64,000 bases of DNA from Acidobacteriota bacterium (GCA_003167215.1 PMTV01000050.1:34954-98953), one strand, 5' to 3'. Counted from the first letter of the stretch, positions 8,151 to 16,106 are shown. The notes: a model not told the origin generated them from the letters alone. Translations and numbers: made by a program.

Positions 8151-9677
8151 TTAGTGAGGCCTTTGCTGCGCTGCTCGTTGTTGTGCTGCGGCGGCTGCTG
8201 CGGCTCTGGCCTGGGCTTGCGCGTTATATTGGTAACCTGGTGCGGGTTGAGGCGGATAGCCGGGGCGCAGACCGGGATTGAGCGGGTTCATCTGACCAGG
8301 TCCTGGTGGCGCACCACTTTGTGCGGCCATTAGTCTTTGTTGATCGCCGGCGAGCTCAGGGCTACTCGGGTAATAAACCAGCATCGCGTTCACCAAGTGG
8401 AGAGCGGCAGGAAAATTCTGCTGCTGGGAGAGCTGGTTGAGCTGCGTGCGAAACTGATTGCCGAGTTGCTGCTCCATCGCTTTACCGGCGGGATTACCCG
8501 CTTTCCCGGCGAGGATAGCCCAGTGAAGCGCGCAATCATTCGGCGGCTCGAAGTAGCGCGCCTGCGCGTAGGCGGCCTGCGCATTTGAAAGCATGGCTTG
8601 ACTCGGATTGGCGGAAGATACGGGAACGGTTGATGCGGGAGCAGCCGGCTTGGCGACTCGCACGTTTTCTCCAGGCGCTTTGGCCGGCTCGGTGCTGGCA
8701 TCGACAACTTCCATAACTCCTGTGCCGCCCGGCTTGCTTTGCCAGTTCATATCGAAGACAACGCCATCGTGAACGTCGATGACGCCCGAGCCTGAAGCAC
8801 TGCTGGGCTTTCTGCCGGGGCAGGAAACCAGTCCATCAATGGAATACTGCTGCTGCCCTTTGGGCACGTCGTTCGCGGCATAAGGATTGGTGGCGAGATG
8901 AAAGGTTTTGCCGGCGACGGTCATATTCAGATTCGGCGTGCACAGATGGCGATCCACGTTGTATTTCAAGACGATGGTGGCAGTGGCGGGCGCAACCGGC
9001 ACAGGAGCAGGCTTTGGATGCGGCTTGAGAAAATGCCATCCGGCAAGAGCAGCGACGACAACTGCGGCGCCTGCGGCTATCGGAATCCACGGAGGTTTCG
9101 TCGCGGCGGCAGGAGAGCCGCTCGCAACTTGAGCGCTCGGCGCGGGAGGCGGGACCGCACGCACGCTGGGCGGAGCGGTGGGAGCGACGTCGGGCGCCGG
9201 GCGCGTGACGGCCGCGGGCGGAGCAGGCGGAGTTGAACTCTCCACGTCGGCACGAATGCCCTTGGCATGGAGGCCGGCAACCAGGGCTGGAATGATAGTG
9301 GGGATTTGATCGGCGCGAACGCGAGTGGCGTTGGCGGCAGCCATGGCCTGTTTCCAACCGGGCCTGCGGTGCGCGTACTCGTCGTGGGTCAAGTCCAGAA
9401 GCAGCGGCAGGGTGGCTTTGTTAGCTTCGACGGCGCGGACGATCTCGCGCGTAATTTGGTCGGAGGGCAGCGAGCGAGGAGAAATAATAATGGCCATCGC
9501 CTCGCAGTCCGATATTGCTTTGAAGGTTTCTTCGAAGTAATCCGCGCCCGCGGGGCAATCGCGTTCGTAATACCAACTGCTATAGCCGTGCGACTCCAGC
9601 TGCTTGGCAATTTCGTGCGCTACGCCGCCGTCTTCCTCAACGTAACTGACAAAAACCTTTTTGGGCCCTGAATCCAT
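8151..9677 (-). CDS. TIR-domain protein with one membrane helix and extended C-terminal region
   Basis: The 508-residue protein starts with a TIR domain (about 6-140): 'KKVFVSYVEEDG', 'GYSSWYYERD', 'AIIISPRSLPSDQITREIV' and 'LPLLLD'. Glu78 in 'TREIV' aligns with the catalytic Glu of NAD-cleaving TIRs such as SARM1 ('HKEIV'), so NADase activity is plausible. A Pro/Ala-rich linker follows, then one membrane helix (about 197-216, 'IPIAAGAAVVVAALAGWHFL'). Next comes a beta-rich domain with Cys246 and Cys286, a helical stretch ('DCALHWAILAGKAGNPAGKA') that may be TPR/Sel1-like, and a Gln/Ala/Pro-rich tail. The ATG at 9677 is chosen because GGGAG lies six bases upstream and the TIR fold starts there. 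An upstream in-frame codon at 9803 is unsupported. The gene is divergent from the RyR/SLATT pair. Confidence 0.85.
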   Translation of the reverse strand: MDSGPKKVFVSYVEEDGGVAHEIAKQLESHGYSSWYYERDCPAGADYFEETFKAISDCEAMAIIISPRSLPSDQITREIVRAVEANKATLPLLLDLTHDEYAHRRPGWKQAMAAANATRVRADQIPTIIPALVAGLHAKGIRADVESSTPPAPPAAVTRPAPDVAPTAPPSVRAVPPPAPSAQVASGSPAAATKPPWIPIAAGAAVVVAALAGWHFLKPHPKPAPVPVAPATATIVLKYNVDRHLCTPNLNMTVAGKTFHLATNPYAANDVPKGQQQYSIDGLVSCPGRKPSSASGSGVIDVHDGVVFDMNWQSKPGGTGVMEVVDASTEPAKAPGENVRVAKPAAPASTVPVSSANPSQAMLSNAQAAYAQARYFEPPNDCALHWAILAGKAGNPAGKAMEQQLGNQFRTQLNQLSQQQNFPAALHLVNAMLVYYPSSPELAGDQQRLMAAQSGAPPGPGQMNPLNPGLRPGYPPQPAPGYQYNAQAQARAAAAAAAQQRAAQQRPH

Positions 9678-9813
9678 GCGCACTCCCGAAGGACCGCTCG
9701 GATTTGATCGCAAGAAACCGCAAGTATTGTCTAATACCCGTTGCGGCTTTTGCAAACTGAAAGCGAGTAACAGTACTGTTCGACTCTGATTCAGGACTGC
9801 CACCGGGGAGTTG

Positions 9814-9842
9814 TTGGGCCGGGTTTGGTCTTCTGGTATAGT
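9814..9842 (+). promoter_or_regulatory. Putative sigma-70 promoter for the RyR/SLATT pair
   Basis: TTGGGC (9814-9819) and TATAGT (9837-9842) are separated by 17 bp, about 90 bp upstream of the RyR gene in the 254-bp divergent intergenic region. A short out-of-frame ATG at 9920, behind a GGAG motif, could be a leader peptide (14 codons overlapping the RyR start) or chance. Confidence 0.45.
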
Positions 9843-9931
9843 GGCGCGCTCCAGGCGATTTTTCGGGACAGTAGCGGCAAGTTCCTAAGAAGTCCCAAGT
9901 TCTTCTATCAGCAAGCGGAGATGGCAATCGA

Positions 9932-10222
9932 ATGGCAGAGAAACCATACATTCCCCACCCGATAGATACGTCGCGGGTCAGCCTCAGCGAGGTGCAGCCG
10001 TTGCTGGAAGACCTGGCGCGAAATGCGCATGAAGTGTGGGCGCAAAAACGGATCGAAGATGGGTGGACGCTGGGGCCGCGGCGTGATGATGCCCAGCGTA
10101 CGCATCCATGCCTTGTTCCCTACGAGCAGCTTCCGGAATCCGAGAAGGAGTACGATCGAGCCCTGGTGAATCAAACGCTTAAAACGATTCTTGCATTGGG
10201 GTATCGCATCGTAAAACGGTGA
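9932..10222 (+). CDS. Stand-alone bacterial RyR-domain protein
   Basis: The whole 96-residue protein is one RyR domain (the repeat first described in ryanodine receptors). It carries the family hallmarks 'YIPHPIDTS', 'NAHEVWAQKRIEDGW', 'GPRRDD', 'HPCLVPYEQLPESEKEYDR' and 'TLKTILALGYRI'. There is no signal peptide or membrane span, so it should be cytoplasmic. In prokaryotes RyR domains have been linked by comparative genomics (Burroughs and colleagues) with nucleotide-dependent conflict systems, as likely ligand-binding modules. The stop is three bases from the start of the SLATT-like gene, which has GGTGAG overlapping this stop, so the two are translationally coupled. By context it may sense a nucleotide made or consumed by the adjacent TIR protein. 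That link is inference. Confidence 0.93.
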   Translation: MAEKPYIPHPIDTSRVSLSEVQPLLEDLARNAHEVWAQKRIEDGWTLGPRRDDAQRTHPCLVPYEQLPESEKEYDRALVNQTLKTILALGYRIVKR

Positions 10223-10225
10223 GAG

Positions 10226-11356
10226 ATGGCAACTCCGGCATCGGCAGTATCGGGTTCATTCGATGACATGGATGACTCCTTTGAGATTTCGTTTTGCCGG
10301 GAGAAAGTAGAAGCGGGTCACAAACGTTATCTGCCTCTTTTCAATGCGCTGAAGCTGGCTGAGGAATTGATCCTCGACAAATTTCGGGAAGCGGACGAGC
10401 GCGCGAAGACTTACCGGAGCAGATACCAGAACATTTCCTTGGGTGCGGTGCTTGCCGGATTGTTCGCGGTCATGCTAGGGATCTGTGAAATTGTTTTACC
10501 CCACTTTTGGCCCGTCGTTTCCGAACTACGCCTGGCAGTATTTGAATCCGCCGCAGCCGTCATTTGCCTAGCTTTAATCCTTGTGGGAACTATCGGTAAA
10601 CCGAAAAATCAATGGCTGCTGGCGCGATATCAAGCGGAAAATCTACGGCTTCTAAAATTCAAGACGCTCATGGACTCCCGTCTATGGTGCGAAGAACCTG
10701 AACAAATCGATAGGAGCGGTGAAACGCCTCCGGATCATGTTCGTGCGGAAGTACGCGACGCGGTTCGTGCTCTCCACGGATTGGTTTATGAAGACGTGGC
10801 GGAACGTGCGGCGCAAGGTGTGGTACCGGACGTCTCGGAAATACATTGTCCTGATAGTTGCCATGAGGCACTGCAGGAAATAATTCAATATTACCGTGAC
10901 AAACGGCTCGCCACACAGATGGATTACCTCGCGGCCAAGAGCGACGAAGAAGAAAGCGGCGGTAGAGTGTGGCGCTTGGCGACAAGTATCTTATTTTTCG
11001 TCAGCTTCGGCTTGGTCCTGTTCCATTTGCCGTTCGTTACCAAGACGGATAAGCTGAAGGACCCCAATGACTTCAAGGACCCCTATTACTTACTAACCAG
11101 TTTACTGCTGTTAGGGGCGGCGTTGCTGCCGGCCATGGTTGCGGGAATTCGGACCTACCGCGCTTCTCGCGAGTTCGAGAGGAACGCTTTGCGCCATCGC
11201 GCAACGCTTCATTCGCTGGAAGGGCTAAATGTGGAGATGGGCAAGGCCAAGAACCTGCCGAGAAAATTCCGAATTGCCCGAACTTGCGAGCTGATTCTGG
11301 AATTCGATTCTTGCGAATTCATGCGCTTGCTGCGCGAAGTGGAATGGTACGGCTGA
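10226..11356 (+). CDS. SLATT-like (DUF4231-type) membrane protein with two 2TM units
   Basis: The 376-residue protein has four predicted membrane helices in two pairs: about 69-91 with 102-124, and 249-269 with 287-309. After the first pair comes the SLATT-type signature 'WLLARYQAENLRLLKFKTLM' (an Arg, Ala-Glu, Leu-Arg helix). After the second pair a similar charged amphipathic helix follows ('YRASREFERNALRHRATLHS'). A cytoplasmic domain of about 120 residues separates the pairs. SLATT proteins are proposed pore-forming effectors of nucleotide-activated systems. The tandem arrangement is longer than single-unit SLATT proteins. The start ATG is coupled to the RyR gene. The role as membrane-disrupting effector is inferred from family and context. 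Confidence 0.82.
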   Translation: MATPASAVSGSFDDMDDSFEISFCREKVEAGHKRYLPLFNALKLAEELILDKFREADERAKTYRSRYQNISLGAVLAGLFAVMLGICEIVLPHFWPVVSELRLAVFESAAAVICLALILVGTIGKPKNQWLLARYQAENLRLLKFKTLMDSRLWCEEPEQIDRSGETPPDHVRAEVRDAVRALHGLVYEDVAERAAQGVVPDVSEIHCPDSCHEALQEIIQYYRDKRLATQMDYLAAKSDEEESGGRVWRLATSILFFVSFGLVLFHLPFVTKTDKLKDPNDFKDPYYLLTSLLLLGAALLPAMVAGIRTYRASREFERNALRHRATLHSLEGLNVEMGKAKNLPRKFRIARTCELILEFDSCEFMRLLREVEWYG

Positions 11357-11845
11357 CGTATTGAGGCCGGGTGTTGCGGCTCTCGGTCAGAAAATGGGCT
11401 TTTTCCCTCCGCAAGGTTGCCTGCTTCATTCCGCCCCGCCTGATTTCCTCGCGCGATTCAGCGCAACAAAAATCCAGAACTTGGGTTGAATCGGTCTGTA
11501 AACAAGCGGGCTACCAGCCGGAAGCGCAGTATCCGGCGGCTGAATGACGAGAAATGGCTACGGTGGCTATGGAACGGGATTACAGGGTTTCCGGCATGGC
11601 CCAGAATTAGAGAAATGTAATACTTTCTTGCCCGACTGTACTACTCCCTCAATCAAACGGGGCGAGTAACCTCTAGCGGGCCGAGTTAAATTGGAATTGA
11701 TTGCAGGATTCGCCGGGGGTAAAATTCAGGCTCACGGAACGGTACTTGCGGCCGGCTATTACACAGGTTTGACCCACAGCCGGCGGGGATAACTGTCGCT
11801 TCGGAAGCCGCGCGGTCTGGTGCAGTCCGCAAGCGGAGGTGATAT
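11357..11845. other. 489-bp intergenic region
   Basis: I see no coding region here on either strand. It holds the end of the RyR/SLATT unit (no clear terminator) and, near its right side, the sigma-54-type promoter described separately, followed by an untranslated leader of about 85 nt with GCCGGC and CCGC-rich hairpin potential before the strong ribosome-binding site of the zinc-ribbon gene. No known riboswitch motif was recognised. Confidence 0.5.
11735..11750 (+). promoter_or_regulatory. Putative sigma-54 (RpoN) promoter
   Basis: CGGAACGGTACTTGCG has the -24 GG (11736-11737) and -12 GC (11748-11749) with their first bases exactly 12 bp apart. It fits the TGGCAC-N5-TTGC consensus apart from the first base and one inner base. 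Transcription would start near 11761 and read into the zinc-ribbon gene at 11846. rpoN itself is encoded in this window. No enhancer-binding-protein gene was seen nearby. Confidence 0.5.
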
Positions 11846-12028
11846 ATGTCGACCAATACGTTGCAACATTCAGCTAGCGCGGTGCAACATACATGTCCTC
11901 AATGCGGCAGTTCGATCGTCCGCCGATCGCACAGGCACGGAGTGGTTGACCGAATACTGCAGATGGTGCGATTTCGGCCCTACCGTTGCCAGGAATGTCA
12001 CAACCGATTTTTTAAGATTGCGGCGTGA
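11846..12028 (+). CDS. Small two-CxxC zinc-ribbon protein
   Basis: The 60-residue basic protein has two CxxC knuckles, CPQC at 17-20 and CQEC at 48-51, giving a four-Cys zinc site across an Arg-rich segment (IVRRSHRHGVVDRILQMVRFRPYR). The plan fits a treble-clef or zinc-ribbon nucleic-acid-binding mini-protein. The start is well supported by GGAGGTGATAT immediately before the ATG. It is a single-gene unit behind the sigma-54-like promoter, suggesting regulated expression. The specific role is unknown; similar mini-proteins recur in acidobacterial genomes, as far as I recall. Confidence 0.8.
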   Translation: MSTNTLQHSASAVQHTCPQCGSSIVRRSHRHGVVDRILQMVRFRPYRCQECHNRFFKIAA

Positions 12029-12095
12029 AACAGGCTAGTGAATCGGCGGTTAACCGAAGACGATTCCGAACTCCTCGTAGCATAAACCAGAAATT

Positions 12096-12248
12096 TTAAC
12101 TGAGCCGCCCTTTGCAGCCGGGGTGCGCGCAGTGGCAGTCAATATCAGGAGTTTTTTCCATTGCCTCGCAGGCTTCGCTGCAATACTTCTGTGATGTTAC
12201 AGTGCACGAGCATACTGGATGAGCGCACTTTTTCCCTTCGTTAGCCAT
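12096..12248 (-). CDS. Bacterial metallothionein-like Cys-rich mini-protein
   Basis: This 50-residue protein has 8 Cys (positions 8, 13, 15, 23, 27, 38, 40, 45) and 3 His. Key pieces are 'CAHPVCSC', 'KYCSEACE' and 'DCHCAHPGCKG'. The arrangement closely follows the cyanobacterial SmtA/bacterial BmtA plan, in which KYCSEAC-type and CxHxxC motifs bind Zn, Cd or Cu in a cluster. The ATG at 12248 has GGAG six to seven bases upstream, and the frame closes at a TAA at 12098-12096. It probably sequesters metal or buffers zinc in the cytoplasm. It sits tail-to-tail with the zinc-ribbon gene and downstream, on the same strand, of the stress-protein pair, from which a strong hairpin separates it. No metal-responsive regulator gene was seen next to it. 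Confidence 0.85.
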   Translation of the reverse strand: MANEGKKCAHPVCSCTVTSQKYCSEACEAMEKTPDIDCHCAHPGCKGRLS

Positions 12249-12334
12249 TTGCAGCTCCAGTTAAAAATTTCAAAGAAGAGATTCTTTCATCTTATTTTCG
12301 AAGCTCGTTTAAATTCCGAAATCCCATGCGAGAT

Positions 12335-12368
12335 TTGAGGAGGAAGGCCGCGAGGCCCTCCTCCTCAA
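12335..12368 (-). terminator. Strong hairpin downstream of the BON/stress-protein pair
   Basis: TTGAGGAGGAAGGCC (12335-12349) pairs with GGCCCTCCTCCTCAA (12354-12368), a 15-bp stem with one mismatch and a 4-base loop, six bases past the stop of the stress-protein gene. The minus-strand side lacks a clear T-tract, so it may stabilise the mRNA 3' end or act with other factors rather than be a classic intrinsic terminator. Confidence 0.6.
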
Positions 12369-12373
12369 GGGAT

Positions 12374-12952
12374 TTAGTCAGTGGCGCCGGCTGCGCGACG
12401 ATTGAGGTCGCGGTCGGATTTTGAGACGTCGGAAGAAGATTCGCTGGTGGAGGAAATGTCTTCCCCGCCGGTGTTCTTCATGACTTCCTTCGCGCGCTTG
12501 ATCTCGTCGGAAGTATCGCAATGCACCGACAAGAGAATTCCGCCCTTTTGAATGCGGCCTTCGTAGCGTTTTGCCTCGTACTCCGGAATGCCCAAACCGA
12601 TCAGAGCACCTGTAAAACCGCCCACTGCGCCACCTACGCCGATGCCGGCCAATGCGGCCATGATCGGGCCTGCGGCGATGAACGGACCCACGCCTGGAAT
12701 CGCGAGAGCGCCAATTCCGGCCAAGAGTCCCAGAGTTCCGCCAATGACGGCGCCAGATCCTGCGCCGGCGGCTGCGCCTTCAGGAGCCTTGGTAGCCTTG
12801 TCCGTTGCGATGGGCTTCGCACCCAGATTTTCGGGCAAGAGGACCGAAACGTCTGAGGTTGAGAAGCCGCTCTTTACAAATGTATCGACGGCGCGCTCGA
12901 CTGTTTCGCGCGAACCGTAAATCCCGAATACTGCAGTTTTCTTTCCTGACAT
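12374..12952 (-). CDS. General-stress-type protein with YflT-like N-terminus and glycine-zipper segment
   Basis: The 192-residue protein begins with a fold like the YflT / general stress 17M N-terminal domain ('TAVFGIYGSRETVERAVDTF', 'KSGFSTSDVSVLLPENLG'). A long Gly/Ala-rich hydrophobic segment follows, resembling a glycine zipper that could insert into or associate with a membrane ('GAVIGGTLGLLAGIGALAIP'). Next is a short alpha-beta segment ('GILLSVHCDTSDEIKRAKEVM'), repeating the N-terminal theme, and a Ser/Asp-rich tail. The start is set by AAGGAGA eight bases before ATG 12952. It lies 55 bp downstream of the BON-domain gene in the same orientation, so the pair is probably one stress-induced operon. 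Confidence 0.82.
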   Translation of the reverse strand: MSGKKTAVFGIYGSRETVERAVDTFVKSGFSTSDVSVLLPENLGAKPIATDKATKAPEGAAAGAGSGAVIGGTLGLLAGIGALAIPGVGPFIAAGPIMAALAGIGVGGAVGGFTGALIGLGIPEYEAKRYEGRIQKGGILLSVHCDTSDEIKRAKEVMKNTGGEDISSTSESSSDVSKSDRDLNRRAAGATD

Positions 12953-13007
12953 TTTTTGTTTCTCCTTTTTTCTATAAGTAAAAGACGAACTTCCGCGAAA
13001 TCGAAAG

Positions 13008-13403
13008 TTACTGTTTTGGAGCAATTTGAAGCTGGTCGGTTACGTTGTCCGCGCCAGCTACGGCAACGGCCTTGGCTACTATGTTCGCCTTGTCGTCCGC
13101 AGTACGAACCGGCCCCTTCAAAGTGACCTTCCCGTCCTGCGTGATGATCTTGATGTTGTGACCGTAAGTGGAGAGGGACTGGTCCTGCATGATGGATTTG
13201 CGAATTTGTTTGGTAGTGTTGCGATCCGCGGGATTCATCTTTTGCTGATCGGCGGTCGTTGCATCTTTACTGGCGTCCCCTTGATTATTCTTCGTGTTGT
13301 CAGGGGCAGGCTGCTGACCGCTCTGTGGCACGGGGCTTGCGAGCAGTGATGCGCCGAAAAATAAGGTAGCTCCCAAAACTGATAAGCGCTTCCCGAATTT
13401 CAT
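13008..13403 (-). CDS. Secreted BON-domain protein
   Basis: The 131-residue protein has an N-terminal signal peptide ('MKFGKRLSVLGATLFFGASLLASP'), a low-complexity Gln/Asn/Asp-rich linker, and a C-terminal BON domain ('IRKSIMQDQSLSTYGHNIKI', 'DGKVTLKGPVRTADDKANI', 'VTDQL'). BON domains are periplasmic, phospholipid-interacting modules found in OsmY-like osmotic-shock proteins. The start ATG 13403 has AAGGAGA eight bases upstream, and a longer in-frame reading to 13454 lacks support. It is probably co-transcribed with the downstream stress protein, which would make this a small envelope-stress unit. Confidence 0.88.
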   Translation of the reverse strand: MKFGKRLSVLGATLFFGASLLASPVPQSGQQPAPDNTKNNQGDASKDATTADQQKMNPADRNTTKQIRKSIMQDQSLSTYGHNIKIITQDGKVTLKGPVRTADDKANIVAKAVAVAGADNVTDQLQIAPKQ

Positions 13404-13817
13404 TTTTAGATCTCCTTTCGTCAACAATGATCTTCGTGTGAAAAATGGAATCAAATATCAACAACGCAAACCGGTTGCTTAATCCTTGCGAGAGAATCAT
13501 AGCTTCAATATTGAATCGAACCTATACAGGGAACGGGGTAGATTACAGGGGGGCATTCGGTATTGCATTGTGCTTAAAGCATTTAAGGCAAAACACGTAC
13601 CAGGTCAGAAAGCGGAATTCGCAGACCCTCCCCGCGTCAGGGCTCCCGCCGTTCTCCCGGTCGTTGCTAACCATGTTCGTTGAGTGTGGGTTCCGGACAA
13701 AATACGGCTTCTATCCGCGAATAGAATCAAGTACTTAAGAGGCACCTCCTTAGTACTAGAGGCCCATTTTCACCGGCGATTCGCCCTGTTATTTTTCTCT
13801 AGTCCAGAAAACTGCCA
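13404..13817. other. 414-bp divergent intergenic region with hairpin
   Basis: No gene is seen between the BON gene (minus) and the hybrid kinase (plus), so promoters of both should lie here; none is unambiguous. Near the kinase, AGTACTTAAGAGG (13730-13742) and CCTCCTTAGTACT (13745-13757) form a near-palindrome with 6-bp perfect outer arms. It could be an operator or a 5'-leader hairpin. A short open frame over 13445-13738 has no coding character. Confidence 0.5.
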
Positions 13818-16106
13818 ATGAGAATGCCAGAAATCTCGAAGTGTCTGCAGTGGCTACAAGTCGCGCGCAAGACTCCGGTCGTTCTGCGCCTGCGGACGAA
13901 GTTCCTGTTGTCGATCGTTCTGATCATCGCCTGGCTTACGTTCGCGACCTTATTGATCGTAGGGCGTACCGCGCAGAAAGAAGTTGAACGGGGGATGGAG
14001 AAGGACACGCGGAATTCGATGTTGACGTTCCAGAATCTAAAGGCCGAACGCCAGCTAGAAGAAAATCGCCAGGCGGAATTGCTGGCCACGCTCCCCACGG
14101 TGAAATCGCTCCTGTCGGAAGAAGACGACACCCCGGAGGCGCAAGAAGCCGCGGAAAGCCTGTGGCTTTCGGGGGGATACGAACTCGTGGTGGTGGCCGA
14201 TTGGAAGGGAAAAGTTATTGCGCTGCATTCCAACGTCCCCGGATTTTCTGAGGGCGATGCAGAACAAATGTTTTCTCGTTCGCAAAAGATAAGTGGGGCA
14301 GGGGGATGGTGGTACGGCGACCGACGTCTGTATCAAGTTGCGTCTCGCCCCGTCCAACTTGGACCGGCCTCTGCGAATATGCGTTTGGGTACGGTGGTGG
14401 TCGGACGCGAAATTGATTCGAGTGTGGCGCACGATGTGGGGCAGATCGCATTTTGCCGTGTGGCGTTGCGCTACGGCGACGAACTGGTGGTGAGTTCCCT
14501 TCCGGCGATGGATGAGCGCACGGCGGCAGATGCGCTTCTAAATTCTCCGGGCGCGAACAAGATTCAGATTGGGAAAGAATGGTATCTGGCCAACACAGTG
14601 GATTTGACTCCGGGCTCGTCTCCGGCGGTCACGCTGACGGTGCTGAAGTCTTACGATGATGCGACTGCATTTATAACACGGCTGAATCAGACTCTGATCG
14701 CGCTGGGCTTATTTGCCGTTTGCGCAGGAGGAGGGCTGGTCTTCCTGATTTCATACACATTCACGAAACCACTGGCGACGTTGGTGAACGGCGTTCGAGC
14801 GCTGGAACAGGGAGACTTCGATTATCCGGTGGATATTGGGGGCGGAGATGAAGTAGCAGAAGTGACCGCCGCTTTCGACCGCTTGAGAAGCACGCTGCTT
14901 CGAAATGAAGAACAAAGCAAACGGCTGGGAGAACAGCTGCGGCAGGCGCAAAAAATGGAGGCTGTTGGCAGGCTGGCGGGCGGGGTGGCACATGATTTCA
15001 ATAATTTGCTGACGGTGATCAAGGGCCACAGCGACCTGCTTGAAGAAAAAATCACTTTGGCCACTCCGATGTTCCACAGCATCACGCAAGTGAAGAAAGC
15101 GACGGACCGCGCGACTTCGCTGACGCGCCAACTGCTGGCATTCAGCCGCATGCAGGTATTGCAACCGAAGATTCTGGATCTGAATTCCTTGATTGCGGAG
15201 ACCTGCAAAATGCTGCCGGTGCTGATCGGCGAGGATATCGACTTCAAATTCTATGCGGCGCGGTCTCTGGGATTGGTGAAAGCGGATCCTTCGCAGATCG
15301 AGCAGGTCTTGATGAATTTAGCCGTGAACGCTCGAGATGCGATGGAGAAAAGAGGCGGCGAATTCACCATTCGGACGCGGAACATCGTCCTCGACGAGCA
15401 GTATTCAAAGGCCCATCCTCCCACCGTGCCGGGACACTATGTATTGCTGGAGGTGGAAGACACGGGGAAAGGGATGGACGCGCCAACTAAGGCGCGGATT
15501 TTCGAGCCGTTCTTCACCACGAAGGAGCTCGGCAAGGGTACGGGACTTGGTCTTTCGACGGTGTATGGGGTGGTGAAGCAGAGCGGCGGCTACATTTGGG
15601 TGGAAAGCGAAGTTGGGAAAGGTACAAAGTTTCAGATTTTCCTGCCGCAAAGCGGAGAAAGTGTGCCGACCGCCGTATCGGAAAGCGGCTCAGCATCTTC
15701 CGCAAGCGGATTCGGCACGATCCTGCTGGCCGAGGACGAAGAGGCAGTTCGAGAGTTGGCGTCTGAATTCCTGAAGGCAAGCGGGTATACGGTCTTGGTT
15801 GCGAAGGATGGATTAGACGCGCTGGAGGTCGCCGAGCAGCGCAGAGGTTCGGTCCATGTGCTAGTGACGGACGTGGTGATGCCGCGAATGAGGGGCACGG
15901 AGCTGGCGCGGAAGTTAAAGCGCTGCCATCCGGAACTTAAGATCGTTTATATGTCCGGCTACCTCGAACACGACAGCCAGGATAATGACTACGTGCCTGA
16001 CTCGGAATTTCTGCAGAAGCCATTTACGCGAGAGAGCTTGTTGCGGAAAATACGAGAAGCCATCGAGAGCAAATCTAATGCATCCGAATCCGTCGGAGTC
16101 CGCTAG
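13818..16106 (+). CDS. Membrane hybrid histidine kinase with C-terminal receiver domain
   Basis: The 762-residue protein has membrane helix 1 at about 28-48, a periplasmic sensor of about 235 residues of dCache-like type, and membrane helix 2 at about 291-313. A HAMP linker covers about 314-370. The HisKA domain has phospho-acceptor His392 in 'GGVAHDFNNLL', a DHp motif often seen in hybrid kinases. HATPase_c follows (N-box 'NLAVNARDAM', G-boxes 'VEDTGKGM' and 'GKGTGLGLSTVYG'). A receiver domain at about 634-750 has Asp685 in 'LVTDVVMPR' and 'LQKPF'. All catalytic residues are present. It probably autophosphorylates in response to a periplasmic signal and passes phosphate to its own receiver; no partner regulator is adjacent. 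The ribosome-binding site is weak, and ATG 13824 is an alternative start. Confidence 0.92.
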   Translation: MRMPEISKCLQWLQVARKTPVVLRLRTKFLLSIVLIIAWLTFATLLIVGRTAQKEVERGMEKDTRNSMLTFQNLKAERQLEENRQAELLATLPTVKSLLSEEDDTPEAQEAAESLWLSGGYELVVVADWKGKVIALHSNVPGFSEGDAEQMFSRSQKISGAGGWWYGDRRLYQVASRPVQLGPASANMRLGTVVVGREIDSSVAHDVGQIAFCRVALRYGDELVVSSLPAMDERTAADALLNSPGANKIQIGKEWYLANTVDLTPGSSPAVTLTVLKSYDDATAFITRLNQTLIALGLFAVCAGGGLVFLISYTFTKPLATLVNGVRALEQGDFDYPVDIGGGDEVAEVTAAFDRLRSTLLRNEEQSKRLGEQLRQAQKMEAVGRLAGGVAHDFNNLLTVIKGHSDLLEEKITLATPMFHSITQVKKATDRATSLTRQLLAFSRMQVLQPKILDLNSLIAETCKMLPVLIGEDIDFKFYAARSLGLVKADPSQIEQVLMNLAVNARDAMEKRGGEFTIRTRNIVLDEQYSKAHPPTVPGHYVLLEVEDTGKGMDAPTKARIFEPFFTTKELGKGTGLGLSTVYGVVKQSGGYIWVESEVGKGTKFQIFLPQSGESVPTAVSESGSASSASGFGTILLAEDEEAVRELASEFLKASGYTVLVAKDGLDALEVAEQRRGSVHVLVTDVVMPRMRGTELARKLKRCHPELKIVYMSGYLEHDSQDNDYVPDSEFLQKPFTRESLLRKIREAIESKSNASESVGVR

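Noticed and set aside
11357..11845. Possible riboswitch or structured RNA in the long leader
   Set aside because: No conserved core of a known riboswitch class could be read; only short GC hairpins.
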